64,000 nucleotides of DNA, taken from assembly GCA_032158295.1 (NCBI GenBank), contig CM063250.1:6807001-6871000 (forward strand). Reading direction: 5' to 3'. This document shows, one piece after another, positions 12,603 to 26,600 of the stretch. The first letter of the stretch is position 1; each line of letters opens with the position of its first letter. The position numbers and the translations under genes are program-made. This DNA is from Pycnopodia helianthoides (lineage: Eukaryota; Echinodermata; Asteroidea; Forcipulatida; Asteriidae). Below the pieces are notes generated by a model that was given only the letters and a program-made list of their open reading frames with translations, did no database searches and was not told the DNA's origin.

Positions 12603-13778
12603 TAGCCTAAATAGCCTAAAATGAGAAAAATCTAAGACCAAACTCAAAGTATCACACAGTTCTTCCGTGTTTAAAGTAGAAGTTGCTTATCAAATTAAAA
12701 AACAAATGGAGTATGCTTTGTAGCCAAAACTCATACTTCAAGTTTCATTAAAAAAAATCTCATTTCAAACTCAAATGGACTACAAATGAAAATGGCAATT
12801 AATTAACTCTTTTTGTAAGTTGTAGACATAAGTTTTTTTGATTAAAATGCACAACTGTTCCTTAACAATTGTTGAATCCATTTATTTTTTTTGGTTCAGC
12901 CTACTTTAAAATTGGTGAAATCTTGAATGCCATGAATTATTTCCCCATAACTCCTGCTGGGTAGTTCCGGATCTACTACAACAAACAGCAGGACGTGTTT
13001 ATGGGTAGAAAAAAAATCCCATAATTCAATTCTAAAAGAACATTGAACTGCATTTCCCCCTGTACTTGCTGTAAGGTTCAACTTCTTTTTTTCTGACCCT
13101 GTGACTCTATTAAGGTTTTAGATTTTGGGACAAACAATATTATGATTGAACTTGGAACAGCTTGCCACTGACACTCTCTAAATTGTTCCATTGGGAACAA
13201 TTTGAACTGCTCCCATTTATTTTTTTGATTTTTGTTAAAAGGTACTGCACAATTACTTGGTAGTTTATGGACGCGCTTTCGTGCACATTATTTGAAATCT
13301 TATTTTTCTGAAATACCTTGCGTGTGAAGGTTTGGTTTTACACCAACTTTGCACTATGATTGTTTGTTGATTCAGTGATTTTCAAGTTATTCTTCATCCA
13401 CTTAAACAATACATGTTTACCTAAACCTGTGTTTTGGGAAATTTTTGTGAGAATCCTCCAGCATGACCTGTAAAAGCTGCATGTACATTAACTTACACGA
13501 TGCATTCAAATCATCCACAGTGGTATCACAGAGCTTACTGTGAGTCATGACAAGACAATACTGGTGGATAATTTCTATTCAGCGACCCTTACTCCATCAG
13601 TCATAATCAGACAAGTTTCATGATAAACTTTTAGCGCGAACATGTCCTAAATTCAAATAAATTGATTAAATACAGCAGATATTCCTGCATGTGTTGTACT
13701 ATGACTAAATGACCAAATGACCAACAGGATACTTGAAAGTATTTAAACATTGTATTTTGTTTTGTTTTGTTATTGCAG

Positions 13779-13841
13779 AGCCAGTCATGCAAGCATCTCA
13801 GATATCGGATCTCCTGAAGAGGAAGATTGCATTTCTATCAG
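13779..13841 (+). CDS. SESTD1: SESTD1-like exon 2 (start of CRAL-TRIO domain)
   Basis: Acceptor TATTGCAG at 13778 and donor G|GTAAAG. Enters in phase 1 and leaves in phase 1. The likely start codon is at 13787. The encoded SDLLKRKIAFLSG is the typical opening of the SESTD1/Trio SEC14 domain. Confidence 0.85.
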
Positions 13842-14621
13842 GTAAAGACCATTCATTAGACTTGATCCAGTCTACCTCCTTGCCCTTTTACGCCTTAGTT
13901 TCCCCATACCAAGACAGGCCTTGAATTTCGTTTTCAAAAGGGCACGGCAATTTCCCCAAAATGAGGGGGCACCCAATGAGGAAAATTTGAATTTGTATTA
14001 AAGGCACCCACAGCAATTGCTGTGGTGCTGTTACGAAATTTGAGGCCTGCCAAGAGAATTTCCTGCAGAGGGTGGGTGTGTGTGTGTTCAACCTCATAAC
14101 CATAAGGAAATGGGTGAATGAGTATAGGAAATCAATTGAGGAAGTAGTTGGGGGTATGGTAGCAAGATTAATATGGATTAGTTTCCTACAAGAGGGCATC
14201 TGTGGCCAGAAGAGTCCCCTTGGAATCGCTCCTTTTCTCCCTGGCAAATTCCCAGGAAATAAAACCACAGACAATTCCTGTGGAATTTGAACCCCATTAT
14301 CAACCTTTCACATTCGCTGCACTTTTCCTCAGAAAATGAACACTTGGTATGCCAGGGTTATCTTGCTAAACTCTACACCCAAGCAGGGGTTGCCTTTTCC
14401 CAGGAAATTTATATTTCCAGGAGTTTGCCAGGGCAAGTGTGACAACCAAATTTTCCCAGGAATTTTTCTGGTAAATCACTTATTGTGTTAAACCATGGAG
14501 AGTCACCTTGTAGATACATGTAATTATCATCTTAACGCTTGGTTTGGTGAATTCAACCAGTACCTGTACTGTACATGTGACAACAAACACCATAGAAAGT
14601 TGCACTCTGCCTTGGATATCC

Positions 14622-14652
<31 letters not shown>

Positions 14653-17600
14653 TGGGGAGAGGGGGGGGGGGGAGGCAGACAAAATGCAGGCTGTACATAG
14701 TGCCTTACCTGTGTAGAAAAACCCTTGTAGTTAATTCACTGAAGTGTGTCTTATTATTAATTTGGCTGGGTGGTGGTGGGAGGGGGGAAGTATGTGGTTG
14801 GGCCTAATGAATTGACCCACAAATGTACACAAACCAAGCATTGTGTGGTTAAAAGGGTGTGCACAACATAGGTACATGTAGGTAAGATTAAAACATTCAA
14901 TGCTGACAGTTCTGCACATACATGTACCATAGGCCCACACAGTATAAAGATGGTCATGGTGAAAAAACTTCCCTTAAAATATTTGTGCTGAAATGCTGTA
15001 GTTTAAAAAAAATTATTAAAACAATTAGATTTGATCTTGCGAGTCCAAATCTTGTGATTTTAAAATACAGTGAAAACATAAAAGGGGATTTCCAGTATTT
15101 TCTTAAGAGTCTGCTGCACCGATTGATAGTAAAGTTTCATCAGGTTTGTTATTTAATATATGTTGGGTCACATAAAGTGCAGAAACTAGTCTTTGACAAT
15201 TACCAATGTTGTTGGTTTATTTTTTAAAGTTTTAATGGGCACCATACCTCTCATGTGGTTTGATCTCAGGATGGGTTGGTTCAGGTTGTGTTTGCAAAGG
15301 GGGGTCTATTGCAGAAGATAGGCCTAGATGATGAATTTCTAGAATGGTTCTCACCCGAAGAATAAGAAGGGGGAAACAGAGTTGTTGAGGGATCTTGAAC
15401 AAGTTCCCTCAAACAGAATGACGGACCTCCTTGAGATATTTTTCATTATTTTAATCTGATTCTAAATGCTTTGCTTTTTTAGTCCGGAAATGCTTTTTAT
15501 AGATTTGGTATTACACATTAATTTTTTTCGACTCAAGTTGTCCTAACGGACATGTGTTTAAAAATGTTTCCGTGTCAGTTTCATTATATGAGCCCAAACA
15601 CACTTGACATGCTTGAGAAGGCTTTCGATATTCTGCTGAGTAAAGCCTTTGTTATTAAGAACTCTTGCAGGTTGATCCTTTCCCTGCATTTGGTGTGACT
15701 TTTAGATTGAAGTGCAACCAATTACCTGCATTTTTACACAAGTGGTTTATAAAAAAAACCATTTAAACTGCATACATGTAGAAAACTGCAAGCAGTAAAA
15801 CCTGCAAGCAGTAAAACCTGCAAGTTGGAAAGGTAATCACTTAAACTCATCATAAACTATGCCCAGTTTAAACGGTTGGTTCCACTGATCATCAAAAGTT
15901 CATTGCACTAGCTTGAGGTTTCTGTTATAGATTATGCCAGAATTTACCTTCTTTCACACATTGGTTGTGAAGGCTCAATATCTTCTACAACATAAAAGAC
16001 ACTTTTCATATATTTATTTGTGTGTTTTAATGGTGCAGCACAGGAATTTAGGGTGAATTTTTAAGCACAAATGTGTGGAGCTGGAAATAATGTAGATGTA
16101 ATCACTACACAAGCATTGTCCATAATGTAGCCAAACAGACAGTTCATTTGCATTTGTGTTTGCATTTAACGACCCAATAGACTCCTTGTATTAGCCCGCA
16201 ATACTACTAATATGCTGAAGTTACGTGCACGTTTGTATGCACCATTACATGTAAATGGGCAGCTGTCATCCAATGATATGCCTCCTTTTGCCACAGTGAG
16301 GGCGCTGTTTGAGAGTGTGACGTCATATGCAAGGGGTCTGTAAGGTGTTCTTGTATTCAAAAAATTAATTAAGGTAAACCTGAGACCTGAATTCAATAGC
16401 ATTAGAAATTACAATAAGCTACATAAGTTGTTCTCCTGTACTCAAAATATAAATTCTGAAAATAAACCCAACACCAAAATTCAAAAGCATTAAAAGTTAC
16501 ATATAAAACCTTACAATGCAAGGAATAAAGACCCAATAATGAGTCTAGCTTGTTATTGTTCTTTGACAGGAGGGAAAGATAGAAGAGGCGGACCAATCAT
16601 CTCCTTCCCAGCCCAGTCTTCAGAAGTCTCCTTGGAGGACATTGCCACGTGTGTGTCGTATCTTGCCACGTTACCAAGGTAATAATTAACAACGGTAATA
16701 CTTGAAGAGGGCGGCAATCTGTCTGGTTCAGAGCTGCCTCCCCTACCTTCAGCGACTGCTTACATGAAGCAAAATTTGTTGCTAATGATACTTCATCTGA
16801 GAATTTGCCAATATGCAAGGGAAAAAAAAAACACAGGAGATTTTTCATTATTATGCACAGTGGTTTCATCCAAGGTTTTCCCTCGATTTAAGGTTCAAAA
16901 CTCAGCCAGAAAAAAAGAAGAGATGTTATCATTTTACATTTGAAAACAATATGGATTTTGTGAAGATATTTTACCACATTATGTAGGAGGCTTCCTCGAA
17001 GTGCGCATGTTTATACGTATGGTATACGTACGGAAATATCTACCCAGGCCTCGAATGTCGTTTTCAAAAGGGCACGGCAATTTCACCAAAATGAAGGGCC
17101 CCCAATGAGTTAAATTTGAATTTGTATTGAAGGTTTTTAAGGGCGACCACAGCAATTGCTGTGGAGCCGGGCCAAAATTCGAGGCCTGCAGTAATAACCT
17201 ATTTTAGGTCCAACTACAAGGACCATTTTCTACAGAGTGATTATCTCCTTTTGTCCAAACATAACTCTATTTGTCATTTCCCCCAACAAATCATTATGGA
17301 AAAGAGCCAAACAATGACACAGCGGCCTTGTTATTTTCGCTGGTTGAACTGGACACTAAAATGCATCCAACTGAGCTGTTGTAAAAAGAATTCAAATATC
17401 TTCAGATGCCCCATAGTATATTTTCATCAAACTGAAGTGAATTGGTCTTTCCCACGCCACTCCTTGCTCAATAAAAGAAAAAGCAAACAAAGTTTTGACC
17501 AACTTTCTGTGGGACAGATGCTGTAAGAAATGTGTACAGTAGATGTATTTAATTTATGACTTTAAATATGCACTTACTTGCTGTCGTTACATTTGACATT

Positions 17601-20600
17601 TGAAAGGTGTGCAATATCAATATGGCCTCGGAAACTGGGTTATATTTAACGACTTTCTACAAAACGCTGGCTGTGACTTGCCTGTGTATAATGTAGTTAA
17701 GTCTTGTGTTAACGGAAAGGTTATTACATATGCTAGAATTGGAGTGATGTAACTGTCATACTTAATGTAGGTGTACATTGTATTTTCAGTTTCAGGTACA
17801 TGTAATTGTAGCTTGGCTAGACAGAGGAGGGGAACCCCCCCCCCCACCACCCATCCTTATAAGTATGATAGACTGTGGAAGTCTTGCATATAACTTTCAG
17901 GAACATTGTCAGTTGGACTGATTGTGTGAAGAAAACATAATCACACACTTTATAAAACAGGTCCCACTGTTCCAATATGCTTGCAACTTCCACAGTCTGC
18001 TGTTCCGTCCTAGCCTTCCAATTTCAATGAGACCTTTCTCTTGAAATATGTAAAATGCACATCGTGTGCGCGCACTAACACTACTGGTTGGCAAAATGGG
18101 GGAACTTCCACCTTTCTATGGGGCTGATGGTGGCATGACACATACATGTACGCACTTTTGCGTCTGTCTAGTGCATAACTCTATGGTGTTTACCAACCAA
18201 TAGTGGTTTTACGCATGCATGAATGTAATTACCATTATTTCACTGGAAAGGCTAATTATTAGAACATTACCACCAAAATCAGGGGATACATGTGTAGTAA
18301 ATGAAAGTTGAGCTACTGCCCCCCCAACCCCATCAAGTGCACAGTTCTACCTGTAATACAATTTAACAAAGTGAATTCCTTGAGGGAATACAACTGCCCT
18401 TTGTAGTCCCCACTCCAAAAAATCAATTGCCCGTGCAATTTTTTTCTTCAGTTATCCATTGCATTTCCAATCTAGACCTTAACCAACTCTGACAATAGTT
18501 CGATGTTCAGAAAATGTAAAGTAAACTTTAGGAAGTATCTGCCCTCGGGCGTACTACGCAGCCTGGTGACAATTCGAACAGTGGTGAAAAAATGCAGCGC
18601 ATAGTTACTTCTATAGCAAATGACATTCTACTCTCGACAACATTGTCTACATGTACACAGGGACTTTTCCCACAACCTTTTAAAATCCCTACATTCCACA
18701 TTCCCCTGGCACATTACCATCTGCCTGTCTGATGGAATCATGTCGGTGGAGACATGATTCTTCGGAAGGAGGTCGCAGGCACACTTAAGGTGGATTAAAA
18801 TGATATGAGTGATAAAGGTAGAGTCATAAACTGTTTTTTCGTCAACGTCATGCTGATTTATGGGCAACATTTTAAAGAAAGACACAATAAAAGTCACGGG
18901 TGAAAGTTTCAGCTGAGTACGGTCTCTAATTGTTGAGGAAACAGCAGCAAACGGGTACGGTATTCTCACAAGAATGTCGCATCCATCTACATTTAGCAAG
19001 ATGACAGCAGGTACCAACCGCATCTCTGGATGCAGCATATGCAAATGGACACCAACCATTAGAAATCCAAGAAACAATTCATGCATGAATCTTTTCTGAG
19101 ATTCAAATGTTTTTGGGTGAAAAAATTATGAAAAATACTTTAAAGGAAATCGTTTCTCAATATAGTTCAATTCAAATTCAAATTTTCCTCATTGGGTGCC
19201 CTTCATTTTGGGGAAATTGCCGTGCCGTTTTGGACACGAAGTTCAAGGCCTGCTATGAATAGCTGCAGTGCTGTTTTACGAAGTATGTTTTTATGGCCAT
19301 TAACTGTTGGTGTATTTACCAATCTGTAACCCTACCTTTGACGCCAGAGGGCTTTAATGTTGTTGTTTGTTTTTATTGCCTACCCTGCACTGGTTCTGCC
19401 CTTTCCAATTTAATGCAAATGTATGAACATTATTATTAGCAGTTTATTTTTTCATATGTTTATTTATTTTACTTTGTGGGTACAAATAAAATTCCTTCCG
19501 TATTGTATCTTTGAAGAGCGCGTGCGTTTGCAGTATCTGGTTGAGAGTTCTTAATTCCATGTAATACAGCCACAGGCCTGCTTTGATCATGATGACACAG
19601 CCCCTTTAACCAATAACCAGATTAGTATTTCCTAGATTTGATGGCTATTTTTTACCAAGCATTTTTTAAAGACAGTGTAAAAAGTTTGAATGCTTTTTTA
19701 TTGTTCAATTTTGATTGTGTCTCTGTATTTGCTGGGACCCATGGGAGACCAGTGATTGCCACTGAATGGGCCACCCTGTTGAAAAAATAAATATATAAAT
19801 AAATAAATAAATAAATAAACAATACTGGAGGAAAAAAAAATTAATTGGAAATAATTCCCATGAATTCATTTACATAAACATTTTCCCAGTATTGAAAACA
19901 TAAACATTCATTTTACTGTCAAACTCCTTTAAACATAATAAACAGTTAGTTATTACATACAAGGAAAGGAATCCCGGCAAGTAGAACTTTGTTGTTTTAT
20001 GAAAACAGCCGATTTCCCGATGGCTGATCTTCAAAAACAATGACCAAGCTTGATTTCCCTTGAAGCAGTGAAAGATCGTTATCTGCCACTCTAATGCATT
20101 GCCTCCACCAGATCAAATCAAGATAAAATGTTTGTATAACTTTTTGTAACCATGGCTATGTTTTTGTTTTTTTAAATTGCAGCGAGGAGGCGAGAGAGCA
20201 TGGCTACAGCATCATCACTGACATGCGCACATCCACCTGGCAATCACTCAAGGCGTTCTTCAAAGTTCTACAGGTACCAGACTTTTAATTGTCGCTGATA
20301 AACCAGGACTAAGCAACTATTGCACTAGTTATCTGATTGCATTTAAAATAGGAATAGAGTTTAAACAAATATATATAAATATCAAAAAAGAAAAGAGGGG
20401 GGAAAAAAGGTGTTGTGCAAAAAGGAAAATTATTGCAGAGTTGGTGGCTTGAGGTCATTTGCGATAAGGGATCACAACCTAGGAGTAAGACGTTGTCATT
20501 TTATGAGAAAATATAATTAGCTGTTGCAAAGTGCTTGCCAACCGAAATGACCTGTGGTGCAAATTTCTAAAAACAAAACCACAAAAATGTTAATGGGTTC

Positions 20601-23600
20601 ATGTTTTGATCCTAGCAGAGTCTTTCCTTGGTTAATCTGATTTTAAACCAGATGATGGTGGTGGGGTGACATGGTTTGACTCACGTGTTTGTGGGGCTGA
20701 CATTATCAGATTGATATTTTCTTAAGATAAAAACCATGTTCTTGATTCATTGATGACACAGAGAAGTCTTTCGGACATTTTTATCTGTTTCTGCTGAGTG
20801 GAACAGGCCTCCTTTGACCAGGCAAACACAGTGGTCTAGCGATTAAGACATCAGACTTTGGTACAACTCCCACCCAAAATGCCTGTGGTGTTTTTTAATT
20901 GGTGTTGTACAAGAAATTGATGGTTCTTTATCCTAATATGGAGCATGTTTGTCCTTTTGTTCATTAAGACTTAATTCATGTACCAATCAGACCAAATTAA
21001 TTTTGATTTGAAAATTCCCTTTTTGTTTGGGGGGTTTTAATAAAAAGTTTTGTACACATCAAGTATGTCTTTTATCCTGTTAAGAATTTATCAGAACTGA
21101 ACTTGTGAAAAAGCATTTACTCTACAAAGTGAGGTGACTCTCACACAAGAGCTACATTACCCGTTGGACAAATAAACATTGTGCATTGGAGGGGTTATGG
21201 CTTGTCAGTTGAACTGTAGTTGCACCTCAGTTAGAATTTTTTAATGATACATAATCTGGGGGTTGCAAAGTCTGATATGACGGAGTGTTGAGCAGGCCTG
21301 ATACCTCATTGAGACAACAGAGGCCCAGGTGCCTCTTGAAATATTCCAGTAGAAATTTACAACTTCCTCATAGAAAACGCCTCGGTGCCCCTGCCCTTTC
21401 ACAAACGAAGCATCAGGCCTGATGCTCTTTCATATTTGAAACAGATTCTATGACCAAAGTTACATGGTTGTACTCCAAATGGATTTATATACCATTTGCC
21501 TATTTGGTTATAAAATCTGCTTGAAATATGTACATTTACATATGCAGTAATTTTCTAATAAATGCTCCCATTAATAAAAAAAACTTTTTGGTTTTATTAC
21601 AGTTCAACAACAACTGACAATATGCTTTGACTCAATTTGTAACAGTTTTGTTCAATTTATTTATAAATTTGTAAAGTATTTTGTATGTGTAATGGATGTA
21701 TACCAATTGGCTTGTTGCGCCAACATTACTTTTAATTTGTTAAAACAAAAATTTTAATGTGAATTTGTTGTGAGTATAAACTAATGTCTGTGCGCCATTT
21801 GTTCAGTAGGATTGTTATTTTTTTTCCCTCCATAGGAAGCAATACCAAATGGCATACACTCAGTGTATGTCATCAAACCAGATGCGTTTTGGGAAAGTAA
21901 GAGAGCCAGTCTCAGCCTGAAGAAGGACAAACCCCAGTATGGATTTGAGGTGAGCTGACATCCTTAATAAATTAAAAATAAATAAAAAATAAATAAAGAA
22001 TTCATAAAGCTCATAAAGCAGCGGCATGGATGCCCTTTACTAAAGCTGAACAATTATGATATCTAAAATGCAAAAAAGTACACAAGAAAAGAAAGGATTC
22101 AAATCTAACCCAGCAATCAAAACAGCCTGAAGAAGTCAAAACTGTCAAGCCCAAACCTAAAATATCTTGCATTATTAGATATTTCGTTGAGCTTTTGATT
22201 TCAGAATTTGTGTGCTTAAAAAAAGGTTTACAAATAGTTGGTAACAATTTGTCATGCTACACTTACTGGGGATATTAACAATTGTGTTAATGCTTAATTC
22301 CACCCCTCCCAATCTATAACCATTTCTGATGTGGCCTTTCAAGTTTCTCACTTAAAAAATTCATTTAATAATTTTTGTAATTTATGTTTCTTTATTGTTC
22401 TTTTATTTTTCAGACCCTAATGCTGTCCAACCTCTCCAAACTGACAAAGTTTATTGACCCCGGTGACCTGACTGAAGATTTTGGCGGAAGCCTGCCCTAC
22501 AATCACAATGAGTGGGTTCAGAACAGACAAGTAAGTGCACCAAATTTGATAATGGTACTTCACAACTCTTTGACAAAACAGTGACAGCAACTTTGGACCA
22601 ATAACTGTCCTTCTTTCAAACCAACCTTAAGATGGTAAATTGGCAGCCCCTTTAATATTAGCTGTCTTCTACATTCTCTGCAGGACTTTGAGAAGTTTAT
22701 CAAGGATGCTGAGGTGGTACAGAAACGGTTTGACCAGGCTAACGAGGAGGTACTGTTTCGGAGACAGGATGAACATCTCTCACCGGAGGATCTTATCAGG
22801 AGACAGAGGAGACTGCGAGAGGTTGTCATCAATCAGCCAAGCGGTGTCTTGCAGCTTGGTAAGACTACATTATTATTTAAGATTCTTAGTAGTAAAAAAC
22901 TTTTCTCCCTGGTTATTGCTGACCTGCTTTTTAACCACTTCACATCAGTATCGGAAAATCTTTTCCGTGCCCCTGCAAAGTATTTCTTTCCAGAACATTT
23001 TAGAGCTTCTGGAGTAATCATTTTCCATTGATAACTTTATCAACATTGTTTGGTTTTTTGAAAGAATTCAGTATGCATTTTTTTATAGTTTGTTGAGTCC
23101 GCCATCTTGAAACAAAGCCTCACGAGTTATGAACTTGGTTACAGTTTGATTGGAACAGTTGTGTCACCGCAGTTGAACTGAACACGCGAAAAACGTTTAA
23201 CCAATGACCAAAGCTCAAACATGTTTTTGTGTCCCTTGTTTCCACCAAAGTGCTCCTTGGAATATTCCAAGATGAGTTTTGCTCTTCACCAAGGAGAACC
23301 TGCCTCACCTTCAAGGTTATGGCCCTTTTTATTATTCTCTGGTCGTGTTGAGTTTCATAAAAAGGTTACTTTCAATGAATCGATCCACAGGACATGCTTT
23401 ACTGAGACGACTGAAGGAAGATGCCGATTCTGGCTTCAGGAGGGATGTCAAGGACCAAAGCGGTCTGACCGAGGATCAGGTCAGGCTCCAGGGACAAGTT
23501 GAACAGGTGCTGGAGGACTTACAAGACAAGCAGAGTAAACTTAAGATATACCTGACAGATCGGGACCGGGAGCTTGGGGTCCACATGGACCTCAGCGATC

Positions 23601-26600
23601 TGGAAGGTGGGATCAAAAAAGTATGTATCAGGAAGAAAAATACCACCCACAATTTCAGGCAAATTGTAGTGAAATATAACTAATTTTTCTGCGGCCTCTT
23701 TTTCTTCTCTTTGTGAATTTGACCTTTTTTGCTATTTTTCCTTTTCAAAAATGCCCTTTATGAAGCTTAGATTATGGATTTGAAAAGAACAAAACATTAT
23801 TATTGAGGTCTTGTTATGATGACAAATACATTTGCTTGTCAGGCTAATAACCTGATTATGAAGCGCTTTACTGAAAATTCTGAACTTGACCCTTGTAAAT
23901 GGTTTTGTGGTTTTCCCCCAGAAAAGAAAGACAAAAAAAAAACAGAAGTTACTTAGAAGCCTCTAAATTGACAGAAGTGTTGGTTATTATTTTGTTTAGC
24001 ATTCCTGAGAATGAAAGCCTTACACCTGACAATTTTGTCTGTGTAGGTAACCCATATAATTTGTGGTATTATGCCAGTCAATTGTTAGCAGGAAGTCACG
24101 AGTGGTAATATGTATGTTTAGCCATTGAAGTGCTGGAGGTATTACTAGTTAAGGTTTCAATCAGTAAAAAGGCTGTTGATTTACATTCCAAAAGAGTGTC
24201 CCCGGTCTAGAAAGTAAGGTTTGTGGTGTTACCCTGTAATACTTCCTAGAGAAAAGATCTGATGGTGTATTAAAACTTGGTGCTTTGATCTGTTTGTTCT
24301 AATCATCTGTTGAAGGTGATCAGTATGCTCGGAGTGTCTTCAGGAGAATCTTCAGGAAAAAATTTTCTCCTGAAGATGATCAGCACGTACTAATTGTAAT
24401 TTTACGTTTTTACACCTTTGGTTCTTATCAGAACCACCACAACTCCTGAGAGCAGTTTTAACATGGTGATACTGCAAATGTTAGTTTCCAGATTGTTTTC
24501 CCACCGTGCAAAGTTTCAAATTGTCCTTAAGACTGTCCTTCAGAACAAAATGATCAAAATAAAAAATATCATTAAGAAGTATGTTGAGGACTGTTTGGTG
24601 ATTGTGGTTTGACTTTTACAGGTTGTGGATTGGATCGTCGGACCGGGGGAGAAACTTCTGGCGTCCCAGGTCAAAATCGGAAACTCTCTCAGCGAGGCCG
24701 ATCAGCTCAGGAGAGAACATGAAAAACTTGAACTGAAATGCACTGTAAGTATTGGTCTCGTTAAAGCCATTTTGCTGTTCTGCCGATCAAAGCAATGCAA
24801 CCCAAAGTGAGGCTGGAAGGGATAGCTCATATAGTCTGGTTACTTTTGATGATATGTACAATGTCAATTATTAATCAACGTTTTTTTTTTATGACATGGT
24901 GGGTGGAAGGGTATCATCCAGACATGATGATCGTATGCCATCCATTGTGGGAAATGTATGGAACTTATTACAACAATACTTTTCTCATTTCATATCCTGA
25001 GCATTTTGTTGAAGAAATATGCTGCTGTTTTTAGGACTCTGTTTCCTGTTTTATGTCTATTTTAAAAAGAAAAAAGTACAATGCCTTCACAGTTTTGATT
25101 ACTAAAAAAGAAAAAAGACCTGAAAGTCGTAGGAGTTAGACATCATCAAATATTGTTTTGTGATGGTCTTGTTATGATGTTAAAACATATTTGCATGTCA
25201 GGCTGACTTACCTGATGAAAATTTCGTTGAATTTCTGAACTTGACCTCACACATATTCCAGACTGAAGAAGTTTGTAAGGACTGTACCGATCGCATGTAT
25301 ATATGCACACGTCTTATCATCCTAGGATGTCTTGCCTCTCTCAACAATTGAACAAATCAATTAACCCCAACCATCCCCAACCCATCAAAATCAAATTGTT
25401 TTTTTTCTCTCTTCCTGTTGGACTGAGGACTGCACAAGTAAACTAATACCAACCATTATGATAAAAGTCCAGCAGCTTGGGTGTTGCATTGGATTTGATT
25501 TGAGCTTGAAAGGATCCAAGTAAATCACTTGATTAAATAAGGGGTTAAAGGGAGTGTCTCAAAATTCAGAATGGTAGGAATGTTCTAATTGGATCGAATA
25601 AGTATTCCAGCGCATGCACGTGGACCGTTCTGTTGGACCGCTAGAACGTTCCATTGGAAAGTTCAAAATACTAATGTGCACAGCCACAATTATGGGTACA
25701 CTTTTTGTTACAAAGACACCAACTGAACAACACTTAAATATTGAGTGACTCTTTGCAGATCTTGTATTCAACAGGCTCAAGTACTTTCTACTCTTCATTC
25801 CCACAGCGCTGGTTAATTAATTTACAAACAACATTGAAAGAACTGTTACATCACTGGTTTTGAAACTGTTGTTCATAACATGGACACGAAAAAAATGTGT
25901 ACCCATGATTGTGGCTGTGCACTAATGCATGTATTCATTCTTGTAGGATTGCTGCTGTACTAAGGCACAATGAAGCAGTCTAGCGGATTTTTCTGTTGTT
26001 CAAATGGATTGTAGGCGGGAACATTGCTGTGCGGCTAGCGTAGTGACATAAGGCATCTGCAAGGCACTTACTCAATGAAAAGTCAAACCTCATAATCTGC
26101 AGGCCAAAATAGGGTACAATACTTGGTTTAAAGCTTTTGTCCCTTATAATGCCAGACTCCTATAAAATGACTACATCTTTATCAATACCATCCAATTTTT
26201 CATTCCTTTAACAGTTTAGCTTGTCAAATTCTTAATATATGTACAGTACATTGCTTAAACGTGTGAAGGAAAAAAATCGTGCACTTCAACAATTAGATAC
26301 GTGCAGGACTTGCACTGTCTGTATCTGCCTAGAGCTGACGAAAGACTGCTTCTTCAAATGAGGTGCTTGTGACAATTTTCAGAGCTCATTATTTATGTAC
26401 AATGTGCATATATACTCAAATGAAGTGTAGTCAAAGGTAGCAATTTGATGGACTTAAATACTCTGGAAACCACAAGAGACAGCACCTCTGATACATGTAT
26501 GCTGCATCAGTAGCAGTATACTAAATAAATCCTCTTTTAAGCTATAAACCATGAGCTATGTTCAAATTAAAGTTTTTTTTTTTTTTTAATAGGCTAATTT

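Larger units (their letters stand above)
8416..12604. mobile_element. Composite Tc1/mariner-type block X-Y-Y-X bounded by TA
   Basis: Four parts lie in order: X1 (8418-8621), Y1 (8622-10506), Y2 (10510-12398) and X2 (12399-12602). TA stands immediately outside both ends (8416-8417 and 12603-12604), the target duplication used by Tc1/mariner elements. X1 and X2 look identical over 204 bp, and Y1 and Y2 differ by only a few substitutions and short indels. The arrangement is symmetric at the ends but head-to-tail inside. Either the block moved as one unit, or it grew by tandem duplication and recombination; a collapsed or expanded assembly cannot be excluded. Confidence 0.8.
1697..13778 (+). other. 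Intron 1 (about 12 kb), repeat-rich
   Basis: Contains the family 1 MITE (4292-4692), a GGGTCA/TGACCC cluster (6450-6577), homopolymer and low-complexity tracts (4798, 4938, 7683-7735) and the composite transposon (8416-12604). No exon with conserved protein sequence was recognised. Confidence 0.6.

Noticed and set aside
18628..19086. 152-aa minus-strand open frame
   Set aside because: It lies within a dispersed MITE (family 4), which explains the sequence; no protein family is recognisable.
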